Made by a program: the position numbers and the translations under genes. Below the pieces are notes generated by a model, which saw nothing but the letters and a program-made list of their open reading frames with translations, was not told the DNA's origin and searched no databases. This document shows, piece by piece, positions 8,688-17,005 of a stretch of DNA of 64,000 nucleotides (positions within the stretch are counted from its first letter, which is position 1; each line of letters starts with the position of its first letter). The stretch is from Streptomyces wuyuanensis (GTDB taxonomy: Bacteria > Actinomycetota > Actinomycetes > Streptomycetales > Streptomycetaceae), in the NCBI RefSeq assembly GCF_900103455.1, contig NZ_FNHI01000032.1, forward strand, positions 25,772 through 89,771, in the 5' to 3' direction.

Positions 8688-9412
8688 CCGTCGAGGGATA
8701 CGACCCGAGGGCCTTCCCGCCCTTCGCCGTCACCGTGGACCTCGCGGTCTTCACGGTCCGCGACGGCGAACTGCACGTCCTGCTGATCGAGCGCGGTGCC
8801 GAGCCGTACAAGGGCGCCTGGGCGCTGCCCGGCGGCTTCATCCTCCCGAGGGAGTCCGCCGGGCAGGCCGCACGCCGCGAACTCGCCGAGGAGACCGGAC
8901 TGTCGGCGGGCACCGTCGCCGGCCTCCACCTGGAGCAGTTGCGCACCTACAGCGACCCCGACCGTGATCCGAGGATGCGCGTCGTGTCCGTCGCGTACAC
9001 CGCCCTCGTGCCGGATCTGCCCGAACCGCGCGGCGGGGGCGACGCCGCCCACGCCCGCTGGGTGCCCCACGGCAGCCAGGGCCGCCTCGCCTTCGACCAC
9101 GAGCGCATCCTCGCCGACGCTCACGAACGCGTCGGCGCCAAGCTCGAGTACACCGGCCTCGCCACCGCCTTCTGCCCCGCCGAGTTCACCCTCGGCGAGC
9201 TGCGGCAGGTGTACGAGACCGTCTGGGGCGTCGAGCTCGACCGCCCCAACTTCCGGCGCAAGGTCCTCACCACGCCCGGCTTCGTGGAAGCCGTCGAAGG
9301 AGGCGCGCGCCTGACCGGCGGCCGGGGGAAGCCGGCCGCGCTCTACCGGGCGGGGCCGGCGAACGCCCTGCACCCTCCGCTACTGCGACCGGAAGGACGG
9401 CATTCGACATGA
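8684..9412 (+). CDS. nrtR: NrtR-type Nudix-fold transcriptional regulator of NAD metabolism
   Basis: 242 aa. Residues ~15-150 are a Nudix domain (Nudix-box region GGFILPRESAGQAARRELAEETGL), and residues ~160-230 are the C-terminal winged helix typical of NrtR (FTLGELRQVYETVWGVELDRPNFRRK). NrtR regulators bind ADP-ribose and repress NAD salvage genes. The Nudix box is close to a canonical GX5EX7REUXEEXGU pattern, so ADP-ribose pyrophosphatase activity may be retained (inference). Operon position after nadR and before an ADP-ribosylglycohydrolase supports autoregulation through the palindrome at 6865-6877. Confidence 0.9.
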   Translation: MTVEGYDPRAFPPFAVTVDLAVFTVRDGELHVLLIERGAEPYKGAWALPGGFILPRESAGQAARRELAEETGLSAGTVAGLHLEQLRTYSDPDRDPRMRVVSVAYTALVPDLPEPRGGGDAAHARWVPHGSQGRLAFDHERILADAHERVGAKLEYTGLATAFCPAEFTLGELRQVYETVWGVELDRPNFRRKVLTTPGFVEAVEGGARLTGGRGKPAALYRAGPANALHPPLLRPEGRHST

Positions 9413-10449
9413 CCGACACGACGGACCTGGCGGCGACGAGGACCGCCACCAAGCAGGCCGCCACCGGCACCCTCGTCGGGCTCGCGCTCGGCGACGCGCT
9501 CGGCTTCCCCACCGAGTTCAAGGACGTGCCCTCGATCCTCGCCACGTTCGGGCCCTGGCGCGAGATGGACCTGCCGAGGCCCGCGATCGTCACCGACGAC
9601 ACCCAGATGACGCTGGCCCTCGCCCGCGGCATCCGCACGGCCACGGACCGGGGGCTGCTCGCCCCGCTGCGGCTGACCCGGCCGGTGCGCGAGGAGTTCG
9701 TGGACTGGTACCACTCGCCCGACAACAACCGCGCACCCGGCCGCACCTGCCTGGTCGCCTGCCACAAGCTCGACAGCGACATGCCCTGGCAGGAGGCCAG
9801 CCAGATCGCCTCCAAGGGCTGCGGGGCCAACATGCGCGTCGCGCCCCTCGGGCTCGTGCCCGGCCTCAGCGACGGGCAGCGCGCCGGAGCCGCCCAGCTC
9901 CAGGCCGCGCTCACCCATGGCCACCCGACCGCGCTGGCCGCCTCCGACCTCACGGCGCGAGCGGTGTACCTGCTGGCGCGCGGCACCGAACCGCTCGGTC
10001 TCGTGGGCCGGCTGCGGTCGTACGCGTACGAGAACCGCTCCCGATACCACCACGACTGGCTCGGCGACCTCTGGACGTACGCCCACGACGCCACGCCCGA
10101 GGCCTTCGTCGAACGCGGCTGGGACGAGTGCCTCACGGTGCTGGAGCGCCTGGCCAACGCCCTGCGCGACGCCGACCCGGAGACCGATCCGTGCCGTGCC
10201 ACCGGTGACGGCTGGATCGCCGAGGAGGCCCTCGCGACCGCGCTGCACTGCTTCCTGCTCTTCCCCGAACAGCCGCTGACCGCGCTGCGCCGGGCGGCCT
10301 GCACCCGGGGGGACTCCGACTCGATCGCCTGCCTCACGGGCGCGTTCGCCGGGGCCCACCTCGGTGCCCGGGCGTGGCCCAAGGAGTGGGAGGAGCGCAT
10401 CGAGTACCGCAGCGAGCTGCTGACGCTGGGTGCCCTCTGGGACGCTTGA
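9409..10449 (+). CDS. ADP-ribosylglycohydrolase family protein
   Basis: 346 aa, DraG/ARH-like all-helical hydrolase that removes ADP-ribose from proteins or other acceptors. Metal-site motifs are present: GDALGFPTEFK near residue 27, TDDTQMTLA near residue 64, and GDSDSIACLTGAFAG close to the C-terminus, whose aspartates coordinate the two Mg2+ ions. ATG start overlaps nrtR by 4 bp. Its location inside an NAD salvage operon suggests recycling of ADP-ribose units or reversal of ADP-ribosylation; the substrate is unknown. Confidence 0.9.
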   Translation: MTDTTDLAATRTATKQAATGTLVGLALGDALGFPTEFKDVPSILATFGPWREMDLPRPAIVTDDTQMTLALARGIRTATDRGLLAPLRLTRPVREEFVDWYHSPDNNRAPGRTCLVACHKLDSDMPWQEASQIASKGCGANMRVAPLGLVPGLSDGQRAGAAQLQAALTHGHPTALAASDLTARAVYLLARGTEPLGLVGRLRSYAYENRSRYHHDWLGDLWTYAHDATPEAFVERGWDECLTVLERLANALRDADPETDPCRATGDGWIAEEALATALHCFLLFPEQPLTALRRAACTRGDSDSIACLTGAFAGAHLGARAWPKEWEERIEYRSELLTLGALWDA

Positions 10450-10452
10450 GCC

Positions 10453-11214
10453 ATGACACTGGCCCTTCAACCCGCCGAACTCGCCCCCGTGGTAGCGGAG
10501 CAGCCCCATCCGCTGCTCTTCGCGACGGTCTCCGGCGCGCACTTCTACGGCTTTCCGTCCCGCGACTCGGACGTGGATCTGCGCGGAGTCCATCTGCTGC
10601 CGGTGGAGGACCTGGTCGGACTGCACGAACCGGACGAGACCCGGTCCCTGATGTGGGTCAGGGACGGGGTGGAGATGGACCTCGTCACGCACGACCTCCG
10701 GAAGTTCGTCCGGCTGATGCTGCGCCGCAACGGCTATGTGCTGGAGCAGTTGCTGTCACCGCTGGTGGCCCACACCTCGCCGGCCCACGAGGAGCTCGTC
10801 GCGCTCGCCCCCGGGGTGCTGACCGCGCACCACGCCCACCACTACCGGGGGTTCGCGGGCACCCAGTGGCGGCTGTTCGAGAAGACCGGTGAGCTGAAGC
10901 CGCTGCTCTACACCTACCGGGCGCTGCTCACGGGCATCCATCTGATGCGCTCCGGCGAGGTCGTCGCCCATCTGCCCACGCTGCTGGGCGAGATGGCGGC
11001 GCCGGCCAGGCTGCCCGAGCTGATCGCGGCGAAGACCGAGGCCGAGCACGGGGGGGCGCCCGTGGACACCGAGGCCGTGCACGCGGAGGTGGAGGAACTG
11101 CACTCCGTCCTGGACGAGGCCCGGGCGCGCTCGTCACTGCCCGACGAGGCCACCGCCCGCGACGACCTGCACGACTTCGCCGTACGGACCCGGCTGGACC
11201 TCCGCCAGCGCTGA
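10453..11214 (+). CDS. Predicted nucleotidyltransferase (COG3541 type)
   Basis: 253 aa, DNA polymerase beta-like nucleotidyltransferase fold. The motif GAHFYGFPSRDSDVDLRG supplies the GS-like loop and the DxD metal ligands near residues 30-45. It starts 3 bp after the ADP-ribosylglycohydrolase, so it is the last gene of the NAD operon. The family is poorly characterised; transfer of a nucleotide to RNA, protein or small molecules is possible. The 3' end overlaps the convergent paralogue at 11134-11883 by 81 bp. Confidence 0.85.
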   Translation: MTLALQPAELAPVVAEQPHPLLFATVSGAHFYGFPSRDSDVDLRGVHLLPVEDLVGLHEPDETRSLMWVRDGVEMDLVTHDLRKFVRLMLRRNGYVLEQLLSPLVAHTSPAHEELVALAPGVLTAHHAHHYRGFAGTQWRLFEKTGELKPLLYTYRALLTGIHLMRSGEVVAHLPTLLGEMAAPARLPELIAAKTEAEHGGAPVDTEAVHAEVEELHSVLDEARARSSLPDEATARDDLHDFAVRTRLDLRQR

Positions 11215-11883
11215 CGCCCGCCGTACCCGGACCAGGAAGTCCTCGACCCGTGCCCGGTCCGGTTCGGCCGGGAGCGGGCTCACGGCCGCCGCCGCGTCGG
11301 CCTCCCCGGCCAGCCGGGCCATCCAGGACTCGACCTCGGACCAGGGCACCTCGCCCCGCTTCACCGCGAGCAGCCGCTCGCGGTCGTCGCCGACGTCGGT
11401 CACCAGCCGGCCCGTACGGAGCAGATCACGGCAGCTCGCCAGCAGCCGCAGCAGATGCATCGCGTGCTTCCAGCGCGGAACGCCGTACTGCCGTACGTCG
11501 GCGTCCAGTTTGCGCCGCTGCCCGGAGGCGTAGCGGACGAACGTCCCGTGGACCTGGCGGGAGAGGAACGCCTCGCGCAGCGCGAGCAGTTCGCGTCCGG
11601 TGTCGTCGACGCGCTCGACGAGCGGGGAGTGCAGGCACTCCAGGATGTTCGGGTTGGCCCGCAGCGCCAGCTCGCAGAAGCGCTCCAGCTCCCACGAGAA
11701 CTGCTCCTGCGCGGGACCCTCCACATGGGTCGGGGGCTTGTCGAACCGCCAGTACAGGGCGGTGGGCGCGAGGAAGACACCGCGCAGGTCGGTGTCGCTG
11801 CCGTCCGTGGCCAGGCCGAAGGCCCGTGAGCCCATCACACAGGAGTAGATCGTGTGGTCGCGCACGAGGTCCTCGGGAGTCAT
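11134..11883 (-). CDS. Second predicted nucleotidyltransferase (COG3541 type), convergent
   Basis: 249 aa. The motif GSRAFGLATDGSDTDLRG near residue 18 is the same GS...DxD site as in its neighbour, and the following helical region (FSWELERFCELALRANPNI) also corresponds. The two proteins are therefore paralogues encoded tail to tail. The last ~27 codons overlap the opposite gene; the C-terminus after ~222 may be an extension created by loss of an earlier stop. Function unknown; substrate not inferable. Confidence 0.82.
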   Translation of the reverse strand: MTPEDLVRDHTIYSCVMGSRAFGLATDGSDTDLRGVFLAPTALYWRFDKPPTHVEGPAQEQFSWELERFCELALRANPNILECLHSPLVERVDDTGRELLALREAFLSRQVHGTFVRYASGQRRKLDADVRQYGVPRWKHAMHLLRLLASCRDLLRTGRLVTDVGDDRERLLAVKRGEVPWSEVESWMARLAGEADAAAAVSPLPAEPDRARVEDFLVRVRRASALAEVQPGPYGEVVQVVAGGGLVGQ

Positions 11884-12024
11884 GGGCGAAGGCTACGCGA
11901 CCGCCGACCAGGGGCCGGGGTGCCGGCGGACGGTCTATCGGCGGTGGGTGGACGGTCCGCTCCGGCACGGCCGACGGCGGCGGGGAGCGGACCCGCCCGG
12001 GGCGCTCCGTGCGCGGCCGTCCGC

Positions 12025-12417
12025 CTACCGCGGCTGCGACGCGAGCTGGATGAGGTTGCCGCAGGTGTCGTCGAGGACCGCGGTGGTGACGGGCCCCATC
12101 TCCACCGGCCTCTGGGTGAAGCGGACGCCCAGGGCGCTCAGCCGCTCGTACTCCGCGTCGACGTCGTCGACGGCGAACTGGGCGAGCGGGATGCCGTCCT
12201 CGACGAGCGCGTCGCGGTAGGTCCTGGCGGCCGGGTGGCGGGCGGGCTCCAGGAGGAGTTCGGTGCCGCCGGGCTCCTCGGGAGAGACGACGGTCAGCCA
12301 CCGGTCCTGCTCGCCCACCGGGACGTCGTGCTTCTTCACGAAGCCGAGGATCTCGGTGTAGAAGCGCAGTGCCTTGGCCTGGTCGTCGACGAAGACGCTG
12401 GTCAGATGGATCTTCAT
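12025..12417 (-). CDS. VOC (glyoxalase/dioxygenase) family protein
   Basis: 130 aa, one vicinal-oxygen-chelate domain made of two beta-alpha-beta3 repeats: VFVDDQAKALRFYTEILGF at the start and FAVDDVDAEYERLSALGV in the second half. Such proteins bind divalent metals or drugs and include glyoxalase I, fosfomycin and bleomycin resistance proteins. The ATG overlaps the stop of the upstream ArsR gene (4 bp), so both are made from the operator at 12725-12750. The substrate is not evident. Confidence 0.88.
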   Translation of the reverse strand: MKIHLTSVFVDDQAKALRFYTEILGFVKKHDVPVGEQDRWLTVVSPEEPGGTELLLEPARHPAARTYRDALVEDGIPLAQFAVDDVDAEYERLSALGVRFTQRPVEMGPVTTAVLDDTCGNLIQLASQPR

Positions 12418-12716
12418 GGGGTGCTGTCCTCAGGGTCCGGTGTGTCGGGCACGAGCCATCGCTCGGCGATCCGCCGCAGCGGGGCGGTGTTCAGGTCGTG
12501 GAACTTGTAGCGGCCCTCCCGCCTGGTCTCGACGAGCCCGGCGGCCTCCAGGACGGCGAGGTGCTGGGAGACCGCCTGGCGCGAGATGCCGAGCCCGTGC
12601 CGCATGCTCAGTCGCGCACAGATCTCGAACAGCGTCTGGCCGGACCTCTCCGCGAGCTCGTCGAGGATGGTGCGGCGGGTGGAGTCGGCCAGGGCTTTGA
12701 AGAGGTCGTCGGCCAC
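12414..12716 (-). CDS. ArsR-family HTH transcriptional repressor
   Basis: 100 aa. Winged-helix ArsR/SmtB fold with the family opening LFKALADSTRRTILDELAER and the recognition helix in ISRQAVSQHLAVLEAAGLV, then the wing TRREGRYKFHDLN. No clustered cysteines for metal sensing are visible, so it is probably not a metal sensor. First gene of a two-gene operon with the VOC protein; nearly perfect dyad DNA lies 9 bp upstream of its start, suggesting autorepression. Confidence 0.9.
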   Translation of the reverse strand: MADDLFKALADSTRRTILDELAERSGQTLFEICARLSMRHGLGISRQAVSQHLAVLEAAGLVETRREGRYKFHDLNTAPLRRIAERWLVPDTPDPEDSTP

Positions 12717-12724
12717 GACCGCAG

Positions 12725-12750
12725 GATAGGCAAGTACTCACTTGCCTATC
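12725..12750. promoter_or_regulatory. Perfect 11-bp inverted repeat, putative ArsR operator
   Basis: GATAGGCAAGT (12725-12735), spacer ACTC, and ACTTGCCTATC (12740-12750) form a perfect dyad directly upstream of the ArsR start at 12716. Size and position are as expected for an ArsR-dimer operator covering the promoter of the ArsR-VOC operon. Confidence 0.8.
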
Positions 12751-12817
12751 AAGTCGGGGTGCGACGTTCCCCGGAGTCCGCCGGTGCGACCGGAATCCAC
12801 GGGAGTCGGGACGGTCC

Positions 12818-13339
12818 TCAGACGAGCCGGATCTCGCCCCCGGACACGGTGATCCGCTTCTCCCCCAGCGGCCGCGTCGCCGGGCCCTTCACCACCGCGC
12901 CGTTCCCGGCACCGAACCTGCTGCCGTGGCATGGGCAGTCGATGGTGCCGTTCTCGACCTTGTCGACCAGGCAGCCCTCGTGGGTGCAGATCGCCGAGAA
13001 CGCCTTGAATTCCCCCGCCGCGGGCTGGGTCACCACGACCTTCTCGGCCTTGAAGACCTTCCCGCCGCCCTCCGGCACATCGGACGTGGTGCCGAGCCGT
13101 GCGCCCCCGTCCGCCGGGGGCGGCGTCGCGCCGCCCGTCCGCTCCTGTGCGGGGGGCGGGGACGTCTCGCCGCCGCCCTTCTCGCCGTACCGGCTGCAGC
13201 CCGCCGCCGCGGTCACCGCCAGCACGCCCGCGGCCCCGGCCCGTACCGCCGTCCGCCGTGCCACGCCCTTTGCGCAGGTGCGGCCGGGCTCGCCGCAGGC
13301 CGGCCCGCTGCCGTGTCCGTCCGCTCCGCCGTCCGTCAT
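12818..13339 (-). CDS. Rieske [2Fe-2S] lipoprotein
   Basis: 173 aa. A Tat-like RR pair precedes a hydrophobic stretch ending in a lipobox (TAAAGC), then a Pro/Gly-rich linker. The Rieske domain covers about residues 80-173, with both cluster-binding motifs, CTHEGC and CPCHGS. Expected to be a membrane-anchored extracytoplasmic electron carrier. The ATG at 13339 overlaps the stop of the upstream membrane protein (ATGA). Paired with that putative haem membrane protein, it may form a small electron-transfer unit (inference). It is a stand-alone Rieske protein, not the QcrA of the bc complex. Confidence 0.9.
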   Translation of the reverse strand: MTDGGADGHGSGPACGEPGRTCAKGVARRTAVRAGAAGVLAVTAAAGCSRYGEKGGGETSPPPAQERTGGATPPPADGGARLGTTSDVPEGGGKVFKAEKVVVTQPAAGEFKAFSAICTHEGCLVDKVENGTIDCPCHGSRFGAGNGAVVKGPATRPLGEKRITVSGGEIRLV

Positions 13340-13932
13340 GTCGTCACTCCGAAGGTGCGGAAGAACCACAGCGCCGAGGTGAGCCACAGGACCGTCAGCG
13401 CGGCGAAGACCAGTCCTCCGACGGCGGGCAGCAGCCACCCGGGCAGCCGCTCGATGCGCAACAGCAGCATCTTCGCGCTGAACGCGCCGAAGAAGAAGCA
13501 CCCGAGCAACGAGTGCCAGGCCGCTCGGGCGCTCTGCGTCTGGTAGCCCAGCGCGTACAGACAGTGGACCGCCACCGGCACCGCGAGGAGGAAGGCCACC
13601 CGGCCCGACCAGCGGTGCAGTACCGGCGTCCAGGCCGCCGGCCGTACGCCCGGCAGCCTGCCGTACATCGCCGTCGCCGACAGGAGCTGCACCAGCCCGA
13701 ACGCGAACGCGGCCGTCGCCAGCCACGACTTCACCGCGCCCGTGCTGCTGAAGCCCGCGAGGTTGAACGCGGTCCCCGCCGGATCGTGGAACCTCCCGTA
13801 CACCCCGAGGACCACCGCCACCGCGGCCCCGACCAGCACGGGCACGGCACAGCGCGCCGCGCCGCCCGGGCTCTGGCCGTTCGGCCCGCCGGACGGGCGG
13901 TCCTGGGGCCGTGCGTTCGGATCCACGCTCAT
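13336..13932 (-). CDS. DUF6529-type membrane protein, cytochrome b561-like
   Basis: 198 aa with about five transmembrane segments (TMs). Histidines sit at helix boundaries in VLHRWSGRVAFLLAVPVAVH and in WHSLLGCFFFGAFSAKM, the arrangement seen in cytochrome b561/ferric-reductase-like haem proteins. The residues are visible; haem binding is inference. Lies between an anchored extracytoplasmic protein and the Rieske lipoprotein in a three-gene operon, which suggests electrons pass between membrane and cell surface. Confidence 0.8.
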   Translation of the reverse strand: MSVDPNARPQDRPSGGPNGQSPGGAARCAVPVLVGAAVAVVLGVYGRFHDPAGTAFNLAGFSSTGAVKSWLATAAFAFGLVQLLSATAMYGRLPGVRPAAWTPVLHRWSGRVAFLLAVPVAVHCLYALGYQTQSARAAWHSLLGCFFFGAFSAKMLLLRIERLPGWLLPAVGGLVFAALTVLWLTSALWFFRTFGVTT

Positions 13933-13951
13933 GGCTGCACCTCGGGGACGC

Positions 13952-14629
13952 TCAGGGGGCGACGGGGCGGGCGGTGACCTGCTCGCCGTCGATCGTGACG
14001 GCGCCCGTCCGGGGGTCGATCGGGGGAGCGGCGGCGGGCTCGCCGTCGCGGTTGACGATGCCGACCTGGCGGCCGTTCTGCAGCACGATCCAGCCGCCGT
14101 CGACCTTGGTGCCGCGCACCTCCGTGGTGGCGCGGTAGACGCCGGCGGGCTTGGCCGCGCGGGCGGCGGTGAACGGGTGGCCGGCGTTCTGGACCGTGAC
14201 CGTCCCGTCGACCTTGTCCGCCTCGACCCTGCCGTCCAGCGTCGCCCCGGACTTGCTCTTCAGCCGCATGCTGCCGTCCGCGGCCACGTCGCCGCGCAGC
14301 CACGCCTCCTGGGTGCGGCCGTCGCAGTAGTAGGCGACCGCCTTGCCCTTGCGCAGCGTGATGGCGACGGAGGCGCGGTCGTCCTGGGTGCGCCCCGCGT
14401 ACTTGGCGTCCCGCGGCGGCGCCGGGGACGGCGACCGGACCGCGGGCACCCTCGGCTGCGCCGGACTCGCCGGAGGACTCGCCGGGGGCGTCGGGGACGC
14501 GGGCGGGCTCACCGCCGACCGGTCGAGCGAGGTGGGTGCGGGTTCGCCGGTCGTGGCGTTGAGCGACAGCATGAACAGACCGAGCAGCAGTCCGGCGAAC
14601 AGCGTGATCAGCGGCCCTGCACGCTTCAT
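13952..14629 (-). CDS. Membrane-anchored or secreted hypothetical protein
   Basis: 225 aa from the ATG at 14629, preceded by GGGAGGCGCCG. N-terminal hydrophobic segment LITLFAGLLLGLFMLSL (uncleaved anchor or signal), then a Ser/Pro/Ala-rich linker (~30-75) and a beta-rich domain with YYCDGRTQEAWLRGDV and repeated G-x-V/T strands. I do not recognise the domain. First gene of the operon with the DUF6529 and Rieske proteins, so likely part of the same envelope system. Confidence 0.75.
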   Translation of the reverse strand: MKRAGPLITLFAGLLLGLFMLSLNATTGEPAPTSLDRSAVSPPASPTPPASPPASPAQPRVPAVRSPSPAPPRDAKYAGRTQDDRASVAITLRKGKAVAYYCDGRTQEAWLRGDVAADGSMRLKSKSGATLDGRVEADKVDGTVTVQNAGHPFTAARAAKPAGVYRATTEVRGTKVDGGWIVLQNGRQVGIVNRDGEPAAAPPIDPRTGAVTIDGEQVTARPVAP

Positions 14630-14792
14630 CGGCGCCTCCCGCGGGGACGACCGGGCAATGGGTTGTCCATGCAAGCCGAGGTCACAGCCCGTGTCCAGCG
14701 GAGCCACGCTCGGTGATAGCCCGAGTGGCGGCAGGCCCCGCGGTGGGTGACATTGACCGTTGTCCACCATTTCCCCGCGAAAGGGCAGGATC

Positions 14793-15233
14793 ATGGCGGG
14801 TAACGATCTCGGCGGCCTTCTGGGCAGCCTCCTCGGCGGCGGGCAGGGCGGGTCCTCCGGAGGGAACATCCTGGGCGCGCTCATCGGTGCCCTCGCCGGC
14901 GGCGGCAAGGCCGGAGCGGCCGGAGCGGGCGGCGGGGCCGACGGCAGTCCGCTCGGCGGGCTGCTCGACGTGCTCGCCAGGTCCGGTCTCGCGGACCAGG
15001 CGCAGTCCTGGATCGGTACGGGACAGAACCAGCAGGTCAGCGGCGGTCAGATCGCTGAAGCCCTGCCGAACGAGACTCTCGACAAGGTGGCCCGCGACAC
15101 CGGAGTGACACCCCAGGAGGCGGCCGACCGGATCGCGCAGTCCCTGCCCCAGGCCGTCGACAAGCTGACCCCGTCAGGGCAGCTGCCGCAGGGCTCCTCG
15201 CTGGAGGAGATCATCCGGCAGCAGCGGATCTGA
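14793..15233 (+). CDS. YidB-family (DUF937-like) protein
   Basis: 146 aa from the ATG at 14793 (AGGGCAGGA site), preferred over an in-frame ATG at 14760. The N-terminal half is glycine-rich with repeated LGGLLGSLLGGG / ILGALIGALAGG units; the C-terminal half contains the YidB signature LADQAQSWIGTGQNQQVSG and TGVTPQEAADRIAQSLPQAVD. Function of the family is unknown. Single-gene unit, divergent from the anchored protein at 13952-14629. Confidence 0.85.
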   Translation: MAGNDLGGLLGSLLGGGQGGSSGGNILGALIGALAGGGKAGAAGAGGGADGSPLGGLLDVLARSGLADQAQSWIGTGQNQQVSGGQIAEALPNETLDKVARDTGVTPQEAADRIAQSLPQAVDKLTPSGQLPQGSSLEEIIRQQRI

Positions 15234-15560
15234 CCCCGCGGAGTCACCGGACGGGCCGCGACGACCGCGCCCCGCGTCTCTCGGGCCGGTCGCCGCGGCC
15301 CCGCGTCCGGGCGGCCGACCGTCCCGGACGCGGCACCAAGGGCCGTCCCGTCATCACCGGTGGATCAGCGCGCGGCGTCGGATGCGGTGCACCGCAAGGC
15401 GGAGGGCCGCCTTCATACGGGCGTATTCGGGCGATCCGACAACGCAGCGAGGTGCCGTGGCTGTCGCCGCGCGCCCGCTGGGGATTGCGGGACAGCCCTT
15501 AGGCTGATCGGAGCATCCGCGGGCTCGGACCGCGGAGTCGATGCCGAGGAGGAGCGCGAG
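15234..15560. other. Non-coding stretch between YidB-like gene and aroH
   Basis: About 330 bp with no supported gene. It must hold the promoter of the aroH-tyrA operon; a TTAGGCT hexamer-like element near 15498 is a weak -10 candidate. No terminator stem stands out clearly. Confidence 0.4.
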
Positions 15561-15923
15561 GTGGCGGTACGAGCCGTCCGGGGAGCCGTCCAGCTGGAAC
15601 GGGACGAGGCCGGGCACATGGACGAGCAGGTCGGTGAACTGCTCACCGCCATCCTGGAGCGCAATGGGCTCACGGCGGACGACCTGATCAGCATCTGGTT
15701 CACGGCCACACCGGATCTGCACAGCGACTTCCCGGCCGCCGCCGCGCGCGGCCTCGGCATCGTCGACGTACCGCTCATCTGCGCCCAGGAGCTCGACATC
15801 GCCGGAGCGATGCCCCGCGTCGTGCGCGTACTCGCCCACATCGAGTCGGATCTGCCCAAGTCCGAGGTCGCGCACGTCTACCTCGGTGCCGCGGCCGCCC
15901 TGCGCAAGGACATCGCCCAGTGA
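15561..15923 (+). CDS. aroH: Chorismate mutase, AroH type
   Basis: 120 aa, the usual size of the trimeric AroH class. Typical sequence VRAVRGAVQLERDEAGHM at the start and the TPDLHSDFPAAAARGLG and VPLICAQELDI segments that build the active site between subunits. Converts chorismate to prephenate for tyrosine and phenylalanine synthesis. GTG start after GAGGAGGAGCGCGAG. The stop overlaps the GTG start of tyrA, so the product goes straight to the enzyme encoded next. Confidence 0.95.
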   Translation: MAVRAVRGAVQLERDEAGHMDEQVGELLTAILERNGLTADDLISIWFTATPDLHSDFPAAAARGLGIVDVPLICAQELDIAGAMPRVVRVLAHIESDLPKSEVAHVYLGAAAALRKDIAQ

Positions 15924-17005
15924 GAACCGCCCTCGTCATCGGAACCGGCCTGATCGGCACCTCGGCGGCCCTGGCGCTCGCCGGGCGCGGGGTCACCGTC
16001 CACCTCACGGACCACGACCCCGCCCGGGCGAGGACGGCGGCCGCGCTCGGCGCGGGCACCGACGAGATCCCCGAGGCCCCCGTCGACCTCGCCGTCGTCG
16101 CAGTGCCGCCCGCCCATGTGCCCGCGACGCTGGCCGAGGCGATGCGCGCCGGGGTCGCGCGCGGCTATCTCGACGTCGCCAGCGTCAAGGGCGGTCCGCG
16201 CCGCGAGCTGGAGGCGCTGGGCGTCGACATGTCGACGTACATCGGTACGCACCCGATGTCCGGCAAGGAGCGGTCCGGCCCGCTGGCGGCCACCGCCGAT
16301 CTCTTCGAGGGGCGGCCCTGGGTCCTCACGCCGACCCGGGAGACCGACACCGAGGTGCTGAACCTGGCGCTGGAGCTGGTCGCGCTCTGCCGCGCGGTCC
16401 CCGTCGTGATGGATGCCGACGCCCACGACCGCGCGGTCGCGCTGGTCTCGCACACCCCCCAGCTGATCTCGTCCATGGTCGCGGCCCGGCTGGCGGACGC
16501 GGACGAGACGGCCGTGCGGCTGTGCGGGCAGGGCATCCGCGACGTGACCCGGATCGCGGCCTCCGACCCCACGATGTGGATCGACATCCTGTCCGCCAAC
16601 CCGGGCCCGGTCGCCGACGTACTCGCGGGTGTCGCGGCGGACCTGGACGAGACGGTCCGCGCCCTGCGCGCCCTGCAGTCCTCCGACGAGGACAAGCGGC
16701 GCGACGGCGCGAGCGGGGTCGAGGACGTCCTGCGCCGCGGCAACGCGGGTCGCGAACGCGTCCCGGGCAAGCACGGCGCCGCGCCGGCGGTCTACGAGAC
16801 CGTCGCGGTCCTCATCAGCGACCGGCCGGGCGAGCTCGCCCGCATCTTCGCCGACGCGGGCAGCGCGGGCGTCAACATCGAGGACGTCCGCATCGAACAC
16901 GCGACCGGCCAGCAGGCGGGTCTGGTCCAGCTCATGGTGGATCCCTCGGCCGCCCCCGTGCTGGCGGCGGCGCTGCGCGAGCGGGGCTGGGCGCTGCGCC
17001 AGTGA
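15920..17005 (+). CDS. tyrA: Prephenate dehydrogenase
   Basis: 361 aa. Rossmann NAD(P) site VIGTGLIGTSAALALAGRGV at the N-terminus, prephenate-binding residues in IGTHPMSGKERSG, and a C-terminal ACT domain from about residue 292 (VAVLISDRPGELARIFADAG), which usually provides tyrosine feedback. Oxidatively decarboxylates prephenate to 4-hydroxyphenylpyruvate. Overlaps aroH by 4 bp. Confidence 0.95.
   Translation: MRTALVIGTGLIGTSAALALAGRGVTVHLTDHDPARARTAAALGAGTDEIPEAPVDLAVVAVPPAHVPATLAEAMRAGVARGYLDVASVKGGPRRELEALGVDMSTYIGTHPMSGKERSGPLAATADLFEGRPWVLTPTRETDTEVLNLALELVALCRAVPVVMDADAHDRAVALVSHTPQLISSMVAARLADADETAVRLCGQGIRDVTRIAASDPTMWIDILSANPGPVADVLAGVAADLDETVRALRALQSSDEDKRRDGASGVEDVLRRGNAGRERVPGKHGAAPAVYETVAVLISDRPGELARIFADAGSAGVNIEDVRIEHATGQQAGLVQLMVDPSAAPVLAAALRERGWALRQ

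Noticed and set aside
9409..10449. ADP-ribosylglycohydrolase as antitoxin of a DarTG-like pair
   Set aside because: No ADP-ribosyltransferase toxin is nearby; overlap with nrtR places it in NAD metabolism.
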